A stretch of 64,000 nt of DNA from Plantago major (taxonomy: Eukaryota > Streptophyta > Magnoliopsida > Lamiales > Plantaginaceae): positions 46,670,677 through 46,734,676 of the forward strand of contig CM048839.1 of assembly GCA_026545765.1 (NCBI GenBank). The letters run 5' to 3'. The translations under genes were made by a program, and so were the position numbers. The notes beneath the pieces are model-generated. The model searched no databases and was not told the DNA's origin. It was given only the letters and a program-made list of their open reading frames with translations. Shown here piece after piece: positions 46,985-59,300 of this stretch. How positions within the stretch are numbered: position 1 is the stretch's first letter; every line of letters starts with the position of its first letter.

Positions 46985-47250
46985 CAGGCTGCAAGCTCCA
47001 GCTCATCTAACCAAGGTGTGTGCTTGTAAGCTACCACCTTGCGGTTGACTTGTCAAACTAAAATTTTCAGCATTTTCAGCCTGCAAGCTCCAACTCATCC
47101 AACCAAGGTGTGTGCTTGTAAGCTATCACCTTGCGGTTGACTTGTCAAACTAAGATTTTCAGCCTGCAAGCTCCAGCTCATCCAACCAAGGTGTGTGCTT
47201 GTAAGCTACCACCTTGCGGTTGACTTGTCAAACTAAAACTTTCAGCCTGC
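46985..47250 (+). repeat. About 83-bp tandem repeat
   Basis: Three copies begin CAGCCTGCAAGCTCCAGCTC and contain AACCAAGGTGTGTGCTTG and TTGCGGTTGACTTGTCAAAC, with a partial fourth start. Degenerate relatives (CAGTCTGCAAG, CAGCCTGTAAG, CAGTCTGTAAG) continue to about 47,420. Confidence 0.8.
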
Positions 47251-47420
47251 AAGCCCCCGTCTTGCTAAACTAAATTGTCCATCTTGAGAATTTCCAGTCT
47301 GCAAGTTTTCGTCTTGCAAGACTGAATTCTCCATCTTAAAAATCTCAGCCTGTAAGTTTTTATCTTACTAGATTCACTCGTTCAATGTACAGTGTCAGTC
47401 TGTAAGTCTTCGACTTACTA

Positions 47421-47765
47421 GATTGACTTGTCCAACCGAGAATGTCGGTCATTAAAAAATCCACCTCGCTTGGTTGTTTGTTTCCAACCAAGCATGTCCG
47501 TTAGTAAGCCTCTGCATTGCAAGTTTGACGACTTGCTCTGCCAAGCTAACCACAAGATCACTACGAGTGGCATCCGCTTCTCTAACCAGCCGCCCTCCTT
47601 ATCAATGAGCTTACTATTTGTTATTCCAGCCTACTTACGAGACGATTGATACCTATGAAGGAGCAGAATATCATCCGCCTACGATCTGGAACGCATCACT
47701 CCATTGGGCATAAAATTTCTACTCTCCGACTCGAGACACTCGACTCGAAGAGTGGGGGACAAACT
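47421..47765 (+). promoter_or_regulatory. 3' end of Tat-like internal region with polypurine tract
   Basis: No gene is seen. GAAGAGTGGGGGACAAAC immediately precedes the 3' LTR and is the polypurine tract (about 47,748-47,765). Confidence 0.7.
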
Positions 47766-48867
<1,102 letters not shown>

Positions 48868-48872
48868 AAATT

Positions 48873-49610
48873 GAGCACCAATAAACTGGTCTATCGAAGG
48901 GGGGAAAACGAAATCATGCCTGAAACAGTCAATGTTGTCTTTGGGTTACCGGAGAAGAAAAAAGACCCAGGGAGTTTCATCATTAGTATTGGCCTAGGAG
49001 ACAACCACGTGGCCAAAGCCATGTTAGATAATGGCGCAAGCATCAATCTGATGCCTTACGCTGTTTACAAATAGCTTGGACTCGGAGAACTCCAACCCAT
49101 GGGGATGGTTGTTCAAATGGCTGATCAAAGTGTGAGGCCTCCCTTGGGAATAACCGAGGATGTCTTAATCAAGGTGGATAAACTACTTAGTACCAGCAGA
49201 CTTCGTTGTACTGAAGATGGAGAGCACAGTCGGAACTGAACTGAAGAAGCACGTGATTCTACTGGGGAGACCTTTCTTAGTGACAACAATTGCCTTCATC
49301 AGCGTGGTCAAAGGAATTGCCTACATGGAGATGCTCAGAGAAACGGTAACTATCTCTAGAGAAACTAATGTTGAAGGTTGTAGCGTAGAGGAATGCAAAT
49401 TTTTGAATGCTTATGATTGCAATTTTTCTGATGAATATGATGCACTAGTTTTGGATACTTATTTGCAAACTACCACTAGAGATAAGCTAGAGGCTGCCTT
49501 GACCCTTGAAACTAGAGAGGAACTTTGGAATGAAGGGGTAGTTGAGTATGTTAATTTCCTTGATAGCTGTGAGTTTATACCTTTTGGGGAGGAAATGGAA
49601 GAAGTCATGG
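48873..49610 (+). pseudogene. pol: Athila-like protease and pol linker, right part
   Basis: Text resumes in the frame left at 18,688. KDPGSFIISIGLG, the retropepsin core AMLDNGASINLMP, a stop after YAVYK (49,072-49,074), GLGELQPMGMVVQMADQS and ITEDVLIKVDK follow. A frame-shifted ILLGRPFLVTT-like segment comes next (49,217 on). This is the order of the Athila protease. The acidic linker toward RT reads to about 49,600, where sequence from the second gypsy element takes over; no Athila RT is present. Confidence 0.78.
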
Positions 49611-49619
49611 AAGTAGAGG

Positions 49620-50409
49620 CTGCAGCGGCGGAGAGGAGGATAAGGTTACACAGGTGGAGGTCAAGTCGAATAAGAAGGATACGGTCATCACCAAGCTGAA
49701 GGCCAATTGGGACCAGACCAAAGCAGACTTGGAGTGGTAGGAGCACTTCATTGATGGGGCAATGAAGTCGTTCTTGGAGTCTAAGGATGCACTCCTCGAA
49801 GATCTCCAGTTTGCTCGGCTCCAAACTGTGAAGGACTTCATGAAGTCAGACTCGTTCAAGTTCTTCATGGCGGACAAAGCCAATGCACTCCGCCTGGAGG
49901 GGTTCTCATCCGCCATCGGTCAATTGCAAGCGAAGGGGTTGGTGCCTCCGAACTTTGATTGGAAGAAGGAAGGATTGGATCCGTCCGCGGATGCTAGTGG
50001 AGTGGAGATTCCAGTGGAGGTCGTTCCGGATGAGCGGTTAGTAGCATGTGAGTTCGCGGTGGTGGTCACCGATGGAGGTGATATTGAGATTAATAACGGC
50101 GGACATTTTCTTCCCGAATGTGTTCCAAAGGCTCTGGGGAAGGTCTGCTTCATGCCTTTCCAGAACTACTCACACTTCTTGAAGAACTGGTACTTCTTGC
50201 CCTCCCGGATCGTTGGCCGTGATGCGGACCACAACCTGTTTGAGAGCATAAAGTCCTCCTTCGATGCTGCTGATGAGTCCCGCGTGGATGCCTCAACTGC
50301 CAATCCGTCCACCGCCAATCCTCCTGGAACCAATGAAGCCGGTCCGAGCCAGCCTCCTCCTCAGTGGGAAGTCCGGGGAATGCCCCGTAGAAACTCTGTA
50401 ACTCACTGA
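49620..50409 (+). pseudogene. C-terminal part of an antisense gene of the second Tat-like element
   Basis: The frame from about 49,640 (stop at 49,737) and the 216-codon frame 49,762-50,409 encode a coiled-coil stretch, then FMKSDSFKFFMADKANALRL, FSSAIGQLQAKGLVPPNFD and a Pro/Ala-rich tail. The strand, and a position just beyond the integrase end of the minus-strand gypsy pol, match the antisense gene at 42,092-45,197, also convergent with its pol. The N-terminal Transposase_28 part is missing at the junction with Athila sequence. The assignment rests on position and general type, not on close sequence match. Confidence 0.6.
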
Positions 50410-51005
50410 ATCCATATGTTTTGATGGCACGGATGCCAGTACATTAAATTTCTTTTGACCTGTAATAGTATTGTCAGTACAATAATATTTTTTCTGATGT
50501 GTCAATGCTTGATTTCCAATATTTCTTCACTTCGCCACAATATGCGTAGTTTTAGTAGATTGCATAAATATACAACTCTTGCAAGCTCGGGTCGCTTTGA
50601 GCAACATTTGATTTAAGACAACAAATTATTAACTTGCTGATCTTTGGACTACTCAATAGGCTTAACCTTCGGGTGTCTCCGCAAATGAAGTTTGTCGGAC
50701 TCGTCGATGAGTGAATGCTCGGATACTTTTATAGGAAAGTTAAAAACATGGTCTTAATAGGAAAGTTAAAAACATGCTCGGATACATCGGATCGTAACAT
50801 ATACAAAGGGGATTATGTGCACTTTTATTTACTGTACAAACAGGATTGTTGTTAGAGTCTCCTTGCCATTTAAATAATCAAATTTTTGTTTTAATCGAAA
50901 GATGAAAGTTGTATTGATTTGCCGTAAATTCAATTACAATTCGTGGGCTGCATGGCCAATGACAAAAGAGTAACAAAAATATAACTGACGGAGTTGTAAC
51001 AAACC
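50410..51005. other. Spacer between convergent genes of the second gypsy element
   Basis: AT-rich with no gene. A direct repeat of ATAGGAAAGTTAAAAACATG lies side by side at about 50,730-50,775. Confidence 0.5.
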
Positions 51006-54000
51006 CTAAGCATAGAACTTTTGAAGGTTCTTAGCATTCCAAGTACGCTTGAGTGGGCATCTGTGCTCATCCTCCAACTCATAACTTCCATTCACTCTAG
51101 CTCCGATGATCTTGTAAGGTCGTTCCCACTTGGGCTTGAGTTTCCCAACATTGCTCAAGATATCAGCTCTGCGGAGCACTAGGTCTCCAACCTGTAAATC
51201 TTTAGCTTGAATATTCTTGTTGTAGGCCCGGGCTGCAGTTGCTTGATATCTATGGATATTAGCCAATGCCTCGGTCCTCTTCTGATCTAGCATGTCTAGG
51301 TCATAGCTCCGAGCTTCCTGATTGGCGGAATCATGAAACTCTTTGATCCTCATTGTTTCGAACGCAATCTCCGCTGGTATGACTGCTTCCATGCCATAAA
51401 CTAGAGCAATGGGATTTCCCTAGTTGCAGTCCGTGCTGTGGTGCGATGAGCCCAAAGTACGCCATCCAGATCATCCGCCCAACTATCTTGAGGGGTCCTC
51501 AGTCGCTTCTCCAGGATCTTGACAATTGTTTTGTTCGTGGATTCAGCTTGTCCGTTAGCATGTGGATATCCAACAGATGTGAAACGTTGCTCAATTTTGA
51601 AGGAGGCCAACCATTCCTTGAGTTTGTTGCCCGAAAATTGAGCACCACTATCCGAGACAAGAATTCTTGGCAAGCCAAAGCGACAGATGATGTTCTTCCA
51701 AATGAAGGTCCGCACACGGATTTCCGTGATAGTGGCAACGGCCTCTGCCTCTACCCATTTGGTGAAATATTCCACAACTACAATTAAGAATTTCTTCTAT
51801 TGAGTGCTTCTCGGGAACAGTCCGACAATATCAATGCCCCATTGATCAAACGGACATGCTATTATTGACGGAATCATTGGGTGTGTCGGTCGATGAGGGA
51901 TGTTCACATAATACTGACAATCAGGATAGTTCCGGGCGAAGCTCGCAGAATCCTTGTCAATGGTAGGCCAATAGTAACCTTGTCGGATGATCTTTTGGGC
52001 AAGAGTCCGCCCACCAAAATGACTTCCGCAGCTTCCACTGTGAATTTCTTCAAGCACCGTCTTTGTTTCGTGTGGATCCAAACATCTCATATGGGTTCCA
52101 GTGAAGGATTTCTTATACAAATCTTCCCCAAGTATGAAATACCTGTTTACTCGGTACTGTACACTCCTTGACTCCTTCGGATCAGTAGGTAATGATCCGT
52201 CCTTGAGGTAATTAAAGATATCAGTCATCCAGTTTTTTCCTGTTCCAATGAACATAATGGTCGGAGTAGGACTCATGACGGATGATTTCCTAGTTGTGAG
52301 TAGAATGACTCTTCCTGTGTCTAGAGCAGCTGTTGCGGACGCATATTTTGCCAGAGTGTTCGCTCTTTCATTCCATTCCCTATCAAATTTCTCCAGAGTA
52401 AACTCCTCAAAGAGACTCACTTGTTGCTTCAGTAGCTCAAGATACTCAATCATTGTTGGGCCTTTTGTGGCAAAAGCACCAGAAAACTGGGCTTCAACCA
52501 ACTGTGAATCCGTATAAGCTTTGAGTTTCCGAACTTGTAGAGACTTGGCTATACGTAGTCCAACCAACAGTGCTTCATATTAAGCTTCATTGTTTGTAAC
52601 CTTGAAGTCCAAAGATATTGCATAGTCGAGTTCCGCTCCATTAGGGATTTTAAGGTAGATTCCAATGCCTCCCACTCTTCCGGTGGATTAACCATCCACT
52701 TCCAATGTCCAAACATCGATGGGCTGTTCCTTGGCTAGGGGATCTTTTTTGGGCTCCTAAATCTTTAACCTTTGTTCCTCCTTTTTCTGAGTATCATGGT
52801 CGAAGTTATCAGTTTTTGATTCGTTTGAGATATTATCAAGGAGGAACATGTGGTTGACCCGAGTTTCCTCCCATGATGGAGTCCGAGATTGATTGATGAA
52901 TTGAGCATCTTCAACGTTATCCGGGTTTATCGTTGGCGGAACTGACTTATGTTTGCTCTACATGGTAATCAAGCACTCGAACGCCTGCTTATCCGAGACT
53001 TTTCCTGACTCTGTTTCAGGGTATTCCGCTAGAAAGTCGGCAATAACTTGAGCTTTCTTGGCTGTCGGAGCCTGATAGCTAATGTCGTATTCGCTCAGCT
53101 CAATTGCCCACTTAGAGAGTCGTCCGGACTGGTCGGGCTTTCCAAGGACCTGTTTCAAAGGTTCCGTAGTTACGACCACTAGCTTATGAGATTTGAAATA
53201 GGGCTTCAACCGCCTAGCGGTATAAACCAAAGCATATGCAAATTTCTCAATTTTTACGTATCTTGTCTCCGCCCCAACAAGGGCTTTACTAAGATAGTAA
53301 ATTGGCACGCGATCATTAGCATGGATCCGTACTAACACGGAACTCATTGCCTCTTCTGTAACGGCTAGGTAGAGGTAGAGTGGTTCTCCTTCTACGGGTT
53401 TGGAGAGCAGTTGAGGGGAATGGAGGTACTTTTTCGAGTTTTCAAAAGCCTCGGAACATTCCCCAGTCCACTCAAAGTTTTCTCCTTTCCGGAGGATTTT
53501 GAAGAATGGTTGCGGATCGGGAAATAAAACAACTTAGGGACATGAGGCGTCCGATAAGCTGTTGTACCTCATTGATGTTCTTCGGTTGGGGCAGTCTAGG
53601 ATGGCTTTTATCTTCTCAGGATTAGCACTTATTCCCCTTTCTGTGACCATGTAGCCTAAGAACTTTCCGCCCTTTACTCCGAAGGTGCCCTTTTTCGGAT
53701 TGAGTTTCATTCCATACTTCCTAAGGATAGCAAAGCATTTGTTCAAGTGCTCTATATGTTGTTCCTCAGTTTTACTTTTAACAAGCATGTCATCCACGTA
53801 CACCTCCATGGTTTTGCCGATTTCCTCCTCTAACATCTGATTTACCAGCCGTTTCAGTCCGAAGGGCATCACTTTAAAGCAATACACCCCTCCCGCAACA
53901 AAGAAAGCTGTTTTTCTTAATATCCTCCTTGGCCATCCGAATATGGTAGAAGCCCTGATACACGTCCATAAAACTCATTAATGCACATCCGTCTGTGGAG

Positions 54001-54362
54001 TCAACCAATTGGTCAATCCGTGGCAGCGGGTATGGATCCTTTGGGTAAAACTTATTCAGCCTTGTGAAATCATTGCACATCTGCCATTTACCCGGTGATT
54101 TGTCAACTAAGACAATGTTGCAAACCCAATCGGAATAACAGACTACTCCAATGTGTCCGGCCTTGATGAGCTGGTCAACTTCCGCAGCTATGATGGCATC
54201 ATTAATTGGACCAAAATCTTTTCTTTTCTGACGGATATATTTAATAGATGGGTCCATGTTCAGACGGTGAACAGTGACCCTCAGATCTATCCTATTGAGA
54301 TCATCAGTACTCCAAGCGAAGACATCTCTATTGTCTCGGAGACAAGCAATGAGCTTCATCTC
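51006..54362 (-). pseudogene. pol: Second Tat-like gypsy pol (RT, RNase H, second RNase H, integrase)
   Basis: Reading the minus strand from the copia-2 junction, RT has HRLNMDPSIKYIRQKRKDF, KWQMCNDFTRLNKFYPKDPY and FMDVYQGFYHI. A frame break near 53,880 and loss of several codons after PFGLK precede the catalytic YVDD (about 53,789-53,800). RNase H is 53,347-52,958. A frame-broken archaeal-type RNase H (TLEVDG, then AYTDSQLVEAQ) is at about 52,700-52,300. Integrase has GGRTLAQKIIRQGYYWP, with a missing first Cys of the CxxC pair. Its core has WGIDIVG, VSDSGAQF and PHANGQAESTNK (51,840-51,401), and a C-terminal module (LKPKWERPYKI) ends at 51,006. The N-terminal half lies beyond copia-2, outside the window. 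Several stops and shifts show this is dead. Confidence 0.88.
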
Positions 54363-56027
54363 TGTTGGTCCAGATAACGGCAAAGTAAAAGACTAGAGGG
54401 GGGGGGGGGGTGAATAGTATTTTAAAACTTTTGTCGATAAACACAGTTTCTCAGATATCTGTGAAGATATCTGATACTTAAATTCAGAGAGCGGAAGACT
54501 TTTCTGTGATAAGTGCACGTGCTCAGCAAGATAAGTGTAAATACTTTGCAAGATAAATAAAGCAAGTAATAGACTGCAGAAAGTAAATAACACAAGTCTT
54601 TTTATAGTGGTATCTGAAGGTGGCGTAATCCTTCAACTAATCCACTTCGGCATTTGTCAGGCCTAGAATCCACTAAGACAGATAAATGAGGTAACCTTAC
54701 ATATATCTTCTCTTGATTCCTAAATACACTGGGTTCCCAACTAAGTGTTCCCCCTGAGTTATTCCCCGGCTTTCACAGCCAAGTACTTACTGTATTCAGA
54801 AACCTTTTTGAGCTATTCCTTAGCTTCCCAAGCTAAGTACTTCCTGTGGTCAGTAACCTTGGAGTTATTCCTTAGTTTCCCAAACTAAGTACTTCCTATA
54901 CTCCACGCCAAATATGGTGTTGGTTTTAGGTTTGTTTGTCAGGTGAGCTTCTTTAATAACTTATTCAGTTATTCAGATAGCTCTATGAATCAAGTATACT
55001 TAATACACTTTGCAATGTATGGTATCTCGTTCTTTACTGACCCAAGTCTATGATAAGTGTTCAAGAGAATGAATCTCAGATACTTGATCTTTTGATTCAA
55101 CTCCTTCACAGATAGCAAGGCTTGTTAAGGATCAGGACACTTAGAACTTTTGTGCTACTTAGAATCAAGAGCTTTGGTCGCAACAGAAAGCTTGAAGGTA
55201 AGTAGTATGCTTGAGAGAGCTTGTGAGAGTTTTCAATGTAAGTTCAGTGTTGTAAGTTATGTGTGTATTCTCAAGCAGTCTAAGTGTTGATATTTATAGA
55301 TGAATTTTAGTGCCGTTTGAATAGTATCCATTAGGCTTAAATCAAATTCAAACTATTGATATCATGTATAATCTTTATGTGAGTTTGTCTTCTTCTTCTT
55401 CAGAAGCTACCGTTTTTGTTCAGACATCTCTGTCCGCGCATTTAATGCTTTGTACTATACTTTTGTCCTGTAGTGCTAATAGAACTATGCATTGTATCAG
55501 AGACCTTAATATTATCAGATTTCTCTGAAGTTTTGCATGTCCTTTTTCAGATATTATCACAACTCCAGATACCAATTGTTGAAACAACTTTGTGACAATA
55601 TATTTATTTTTCAGAAACATAGTTTATGTCCAAGGTATCTGAGTGTAGATATCTGTGGGCACTTTCCTCTTTTCAGAAACTACTTATTCTCTGATATCTT
55701 TTGCAACAATGTTTATTTAAAAACGCTTGTATCTTCAAGATATCTGGTCATAGGTATCTGAAAAACCTTTGTCTTCAGCAATCTTGTGCAATCTTCAAGT
55801 CTTCGAAATCGTTGAACTTTTCTTGCTGGATGTCTTCTTCATGGTCTTCTTCAGAAAAAAAAAATTACATTTCGAGACCTAACATCCTATACAAGATTTG
55901 CTAGACTATCATACTTAGTGAGTTTCCTCTTTTATAGTGTTCAAGTGAACTAAGAGTACTAATCACCTTTCTGAGCTAAGATAAGTCATTAGGTTGCTGA
56001 TCAAAATCTAAACATATATTCCTAACA
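54363..56027 (-). repeat. 3' LTR of copia-2
   Basis: It starts TGTTGGTCCAGATAACGG and a G run (54,397-54,410), and ends ATATTCCTAACA like copia-1. The middle diverges. TATAAATA on the minus strand at 55,291-55,298 is a clear TATA box. The adjacent 56,028-56,399 stretch is untranslated; its first bases AATTTCCAACATTTTGATCA are a degraded polypurine tract in reverse complement. Confidence 0.88.
55291..55298 (-). promoter_or_regulatory. TATA box in the copia-2 LTR
   Basis: CTATAAATATC on the minus strand inside the LTR. It corresponds in position to CTATATATATC in the copia-1 LTR. Confidence 0.6.
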
Positions 56028-56399
56028 AATTTCCAACATTTTGATCAGTCAACGATGACTATCTGACCTATTACAAATCTGGAAGAGGAAACAATCCACC
56101 ACTTAATCATTTCTTATGATCTTTCAATTCATAAAATTAAGTGCAGAAAGTAAACATCAACCAAATCACAAGGTGTGATCTTTGCTGACAAGTTATCTTT
56201 TATAGAAAAATGATATCTGAGAGTAAGTTCATCAGATATGTTACAACGGAAGTTCAGAGATAACTTTAATACATAATAGAATTCATCTCCGTCAGCAAGA
56301 TTACAAAATACATAGTAAATTAGGACAACAGGAGTAACCAAGCTCCAAGTAAACATCCTAATAAACTAGTCTTCAAGTCTTCAACAGCAGTTCCATGGA

Positions 56400-59300
56400 T
56401 CAATCTGCAAATTTCCTATCACCAAACCTTTTGATGTCATCAAGTGTTCTGATAATCATCTCTGTGTCTCTGGAAAATCCACAGACTTCCTTGTAGGTTT
56501 TGGTGGGATTTTTCTTGACAAAATACTTGACCCACAGATACTTTCCCCATTTCTTGAAGTATTCATAGATGATCTTCAGATATCTGATGTCACCCTTGTA
56601 TTGATCTTCAGTCAAGTAGAAGGACTCATAGGGTTCCACAACAAGTCTTGCTCTTATGCCTGTTCCGGTGATGTTGAGAATTCTGTGCACATCATCTGGC
56701 TTTCCATAAGGACATTCGTCAGAGAGGTCCTTTTTCATGGCTTCTATTCTCTTGATTACTTCAAAATCCAACCAAGCTTTGATGTGATTGGTGTTGATCA
56801 AGATTGGCTTGTCTTTTCTCCATGCCATGAGCTATTTATGGATTGGTTCTGGAAATCTTGAGTTTACCAGTAGATGCTTAAGTTCCAGAATCCAGTAGCC
56901 ATTCTTCTGATTAATGCACCTGTAGACAGAGGAGTTATTGTCATTCTTCACATACTCAATTTTGGCTTCTTCTGGCCTGAGTGGAAGTTGACTTTGTCTT
57001 TGTTCAGCTCTTAGTCTGTTGCTTCTTTGTCTAGAATTCTCCTTTGGGGTACAGCTTGAAGAACCACCCTGGATAGACTTGGTATTTCCAGAGGGTGTTT
57101 TAGCTGCCAAAGGCTTTGCAGCTATGGGCTCAGTTAGGCTTTCAATTTTTCTTTTTCTGTGAAGAGGAGCTTCATCTTGATCAGTCTCTTCATCATCATC
57201 ATCAAGATTAATTGTTGTGAGAGTTTTGCAGCCTTCTTCATTGCCCAGGGATTTGATTTGGCCTTCTTCTTATTCTTCAGAAGATTCATCAATCCCTCTT
57301 ACTTTTGTTTTCCTTGGAGCCTTGGTACTCCTTGGAGGTTTCTGTGCCATGGCCCTTGTTAGCATTGAAGTTCCTTCAGTAGGTTTATGAGAAGTAGCTA
57401 CTATTTGTAAAGCAACTTGACTTGAGGAGGGCTCATTGATTCTGAGTGGTGGCTGGGAAGTTTTCTTGTTTCTTTTTCCTCTCTGAGCAACACCAGCTCC
57501 AGATTTCTTCTTATGTCCTTCTCCTTCTTCCCATTCCCCCTGACTTTGATGTCCAGATTTGTGCAATCCTTCCCCGTTAGCCATTGTTGGCTGACTAAGT
57601 CTCATAAAGGATTCTGAGAGAGACTCAAAATGTCCTTGTAAGTAGTTATAGGCAGTGAATAACTTCTGAAGTTCAGCTTTGAGTCTTCATTTTGTTTGAT
57701 AAGTCCATTTTCCTTATCAGTGAGATCTGCCAATGGGGCTAGTATGGCATCTGCTTTTCCAGCAGTGTAACTTGCCTCTTGAAAAGCTCTTTCAGCTAAT
57801 GACAGATCATCGTCCCTTATCATTCCCAGATCCTTCTGAGCAATGACCATGTTGGTTGTTCTCTGAGTGATGAGCTCAGTGATTTTTTTCATATCTGAGG
57901 GGACGGAGGCAATTACTTCTTTGTTTTGTGAAGACAACTCCTTTCTAAGATGTGCCAAAACTTGGTATCTATTCATGTATTCATGGGAGTGGACATTTGG
58001 CAGTTTGTTGAAAACTTCAGGAGTAATTAGCTTCCTTTTCAGATGAGAAACCGCTAAGTGTTCATTTCGGTGTTCTGCCAAAGTCTTGTCTTCTTCATCA
58101 TCTGAGTCATCAGCCCAGTGATCTTCATCCGCTTGGACATTTTCAAGATTTTCTAGTCCAGCAACCATCTCAGAGATGGGCTTCTTTCCTTTCTGAGAGG
58201 AGGATGGTATATCTTTTGATGGTGATGCAGCCTTAGCATCATGCTTTGCTTCAGATACTTCTTCAGTATTGTGTTCCTTAGTTATAGCATTTACAGCATC
58301 CTGAAGCTCTTTAACCTCAGAGTAAGCTACCATTTCTTGTAAGTATTGATCTTGCAGTTGATTAAGCTTATCTCTGGATATAGCGAGCTCTTCTTCTAGT
58401 TGAAGATGGAGCTGTTGTTCTTCTTCCAACAGTTGTTTTAGTTGAGCAGCTCTGGTTTGTGTATTTAGTATCTTCTGAGTTGTTTCCTCAGAGTGCTCAA
58501 CTACTTGTTCAGTAGTGTCCTTTTGTTGTTGGGAAGATGGATGGGTAGATTTTTGAGGAGATGGAGGAGGAGATTGCTGTGTTGTCCTCTCAGTGTGCTT
58601 TTCAGCAGCTGAGGCATTATTTGCTTGTGGAATTCCTCCTGTCCCTGGTGCAGGGGCATCATCATAATCCTTCTTATCATAATCATCCTTTTTGTGATGA
58701 TTAGAGGGAGGTTCATCAAATTTATTCTCATCTATTTATTCCTCCTCATTGTCTTCAGATACAAGATTAATCACGTCAGGAATAGTGATCTTCTGCCCAT
58801 TAACCTCTTCTTGTTCAGAAGGAATAAGTTGTAGAGTCTGGGGCAGGACTGGCTTGAATGCCATCTGCAATCTTGTCTGACCATCAGCCTGATTGAAGGC
58901 TTGCACCAATTTGTGTGCCACTTCTCTGGAGAAATCCTTATGCAATAAAGTCGCAACTTGATACTGTTCCGTGGGGAATATTGCATGGATGTAGTTCTAC
59001 AAATCAAGAGCTCGTGCTCGTCTTGTTGGTTGATCTTTGATTCTCAGTATTTCAGAGAGATTAGAGCACCTTAACCTCTGCCATTTCTTGAAGCATTGAA
59101 TATGCTTTGGCAAGGTATGAGTCTTGAAGAAGGGAAGAAGGTTCTCATAGTCATCATTTGACTCCTTCTTGGCACTACTTTGAGTCTGAACGAGAGAGTT
59201 TTGAGTTAGTTTCAAAACTTGTGTAGATATCTGAGTTTTAGAGTAGTCAAGTATGTGTGTTACCTGTGCAACAACAACAGGCTCAGAAGGTTGAACTACT

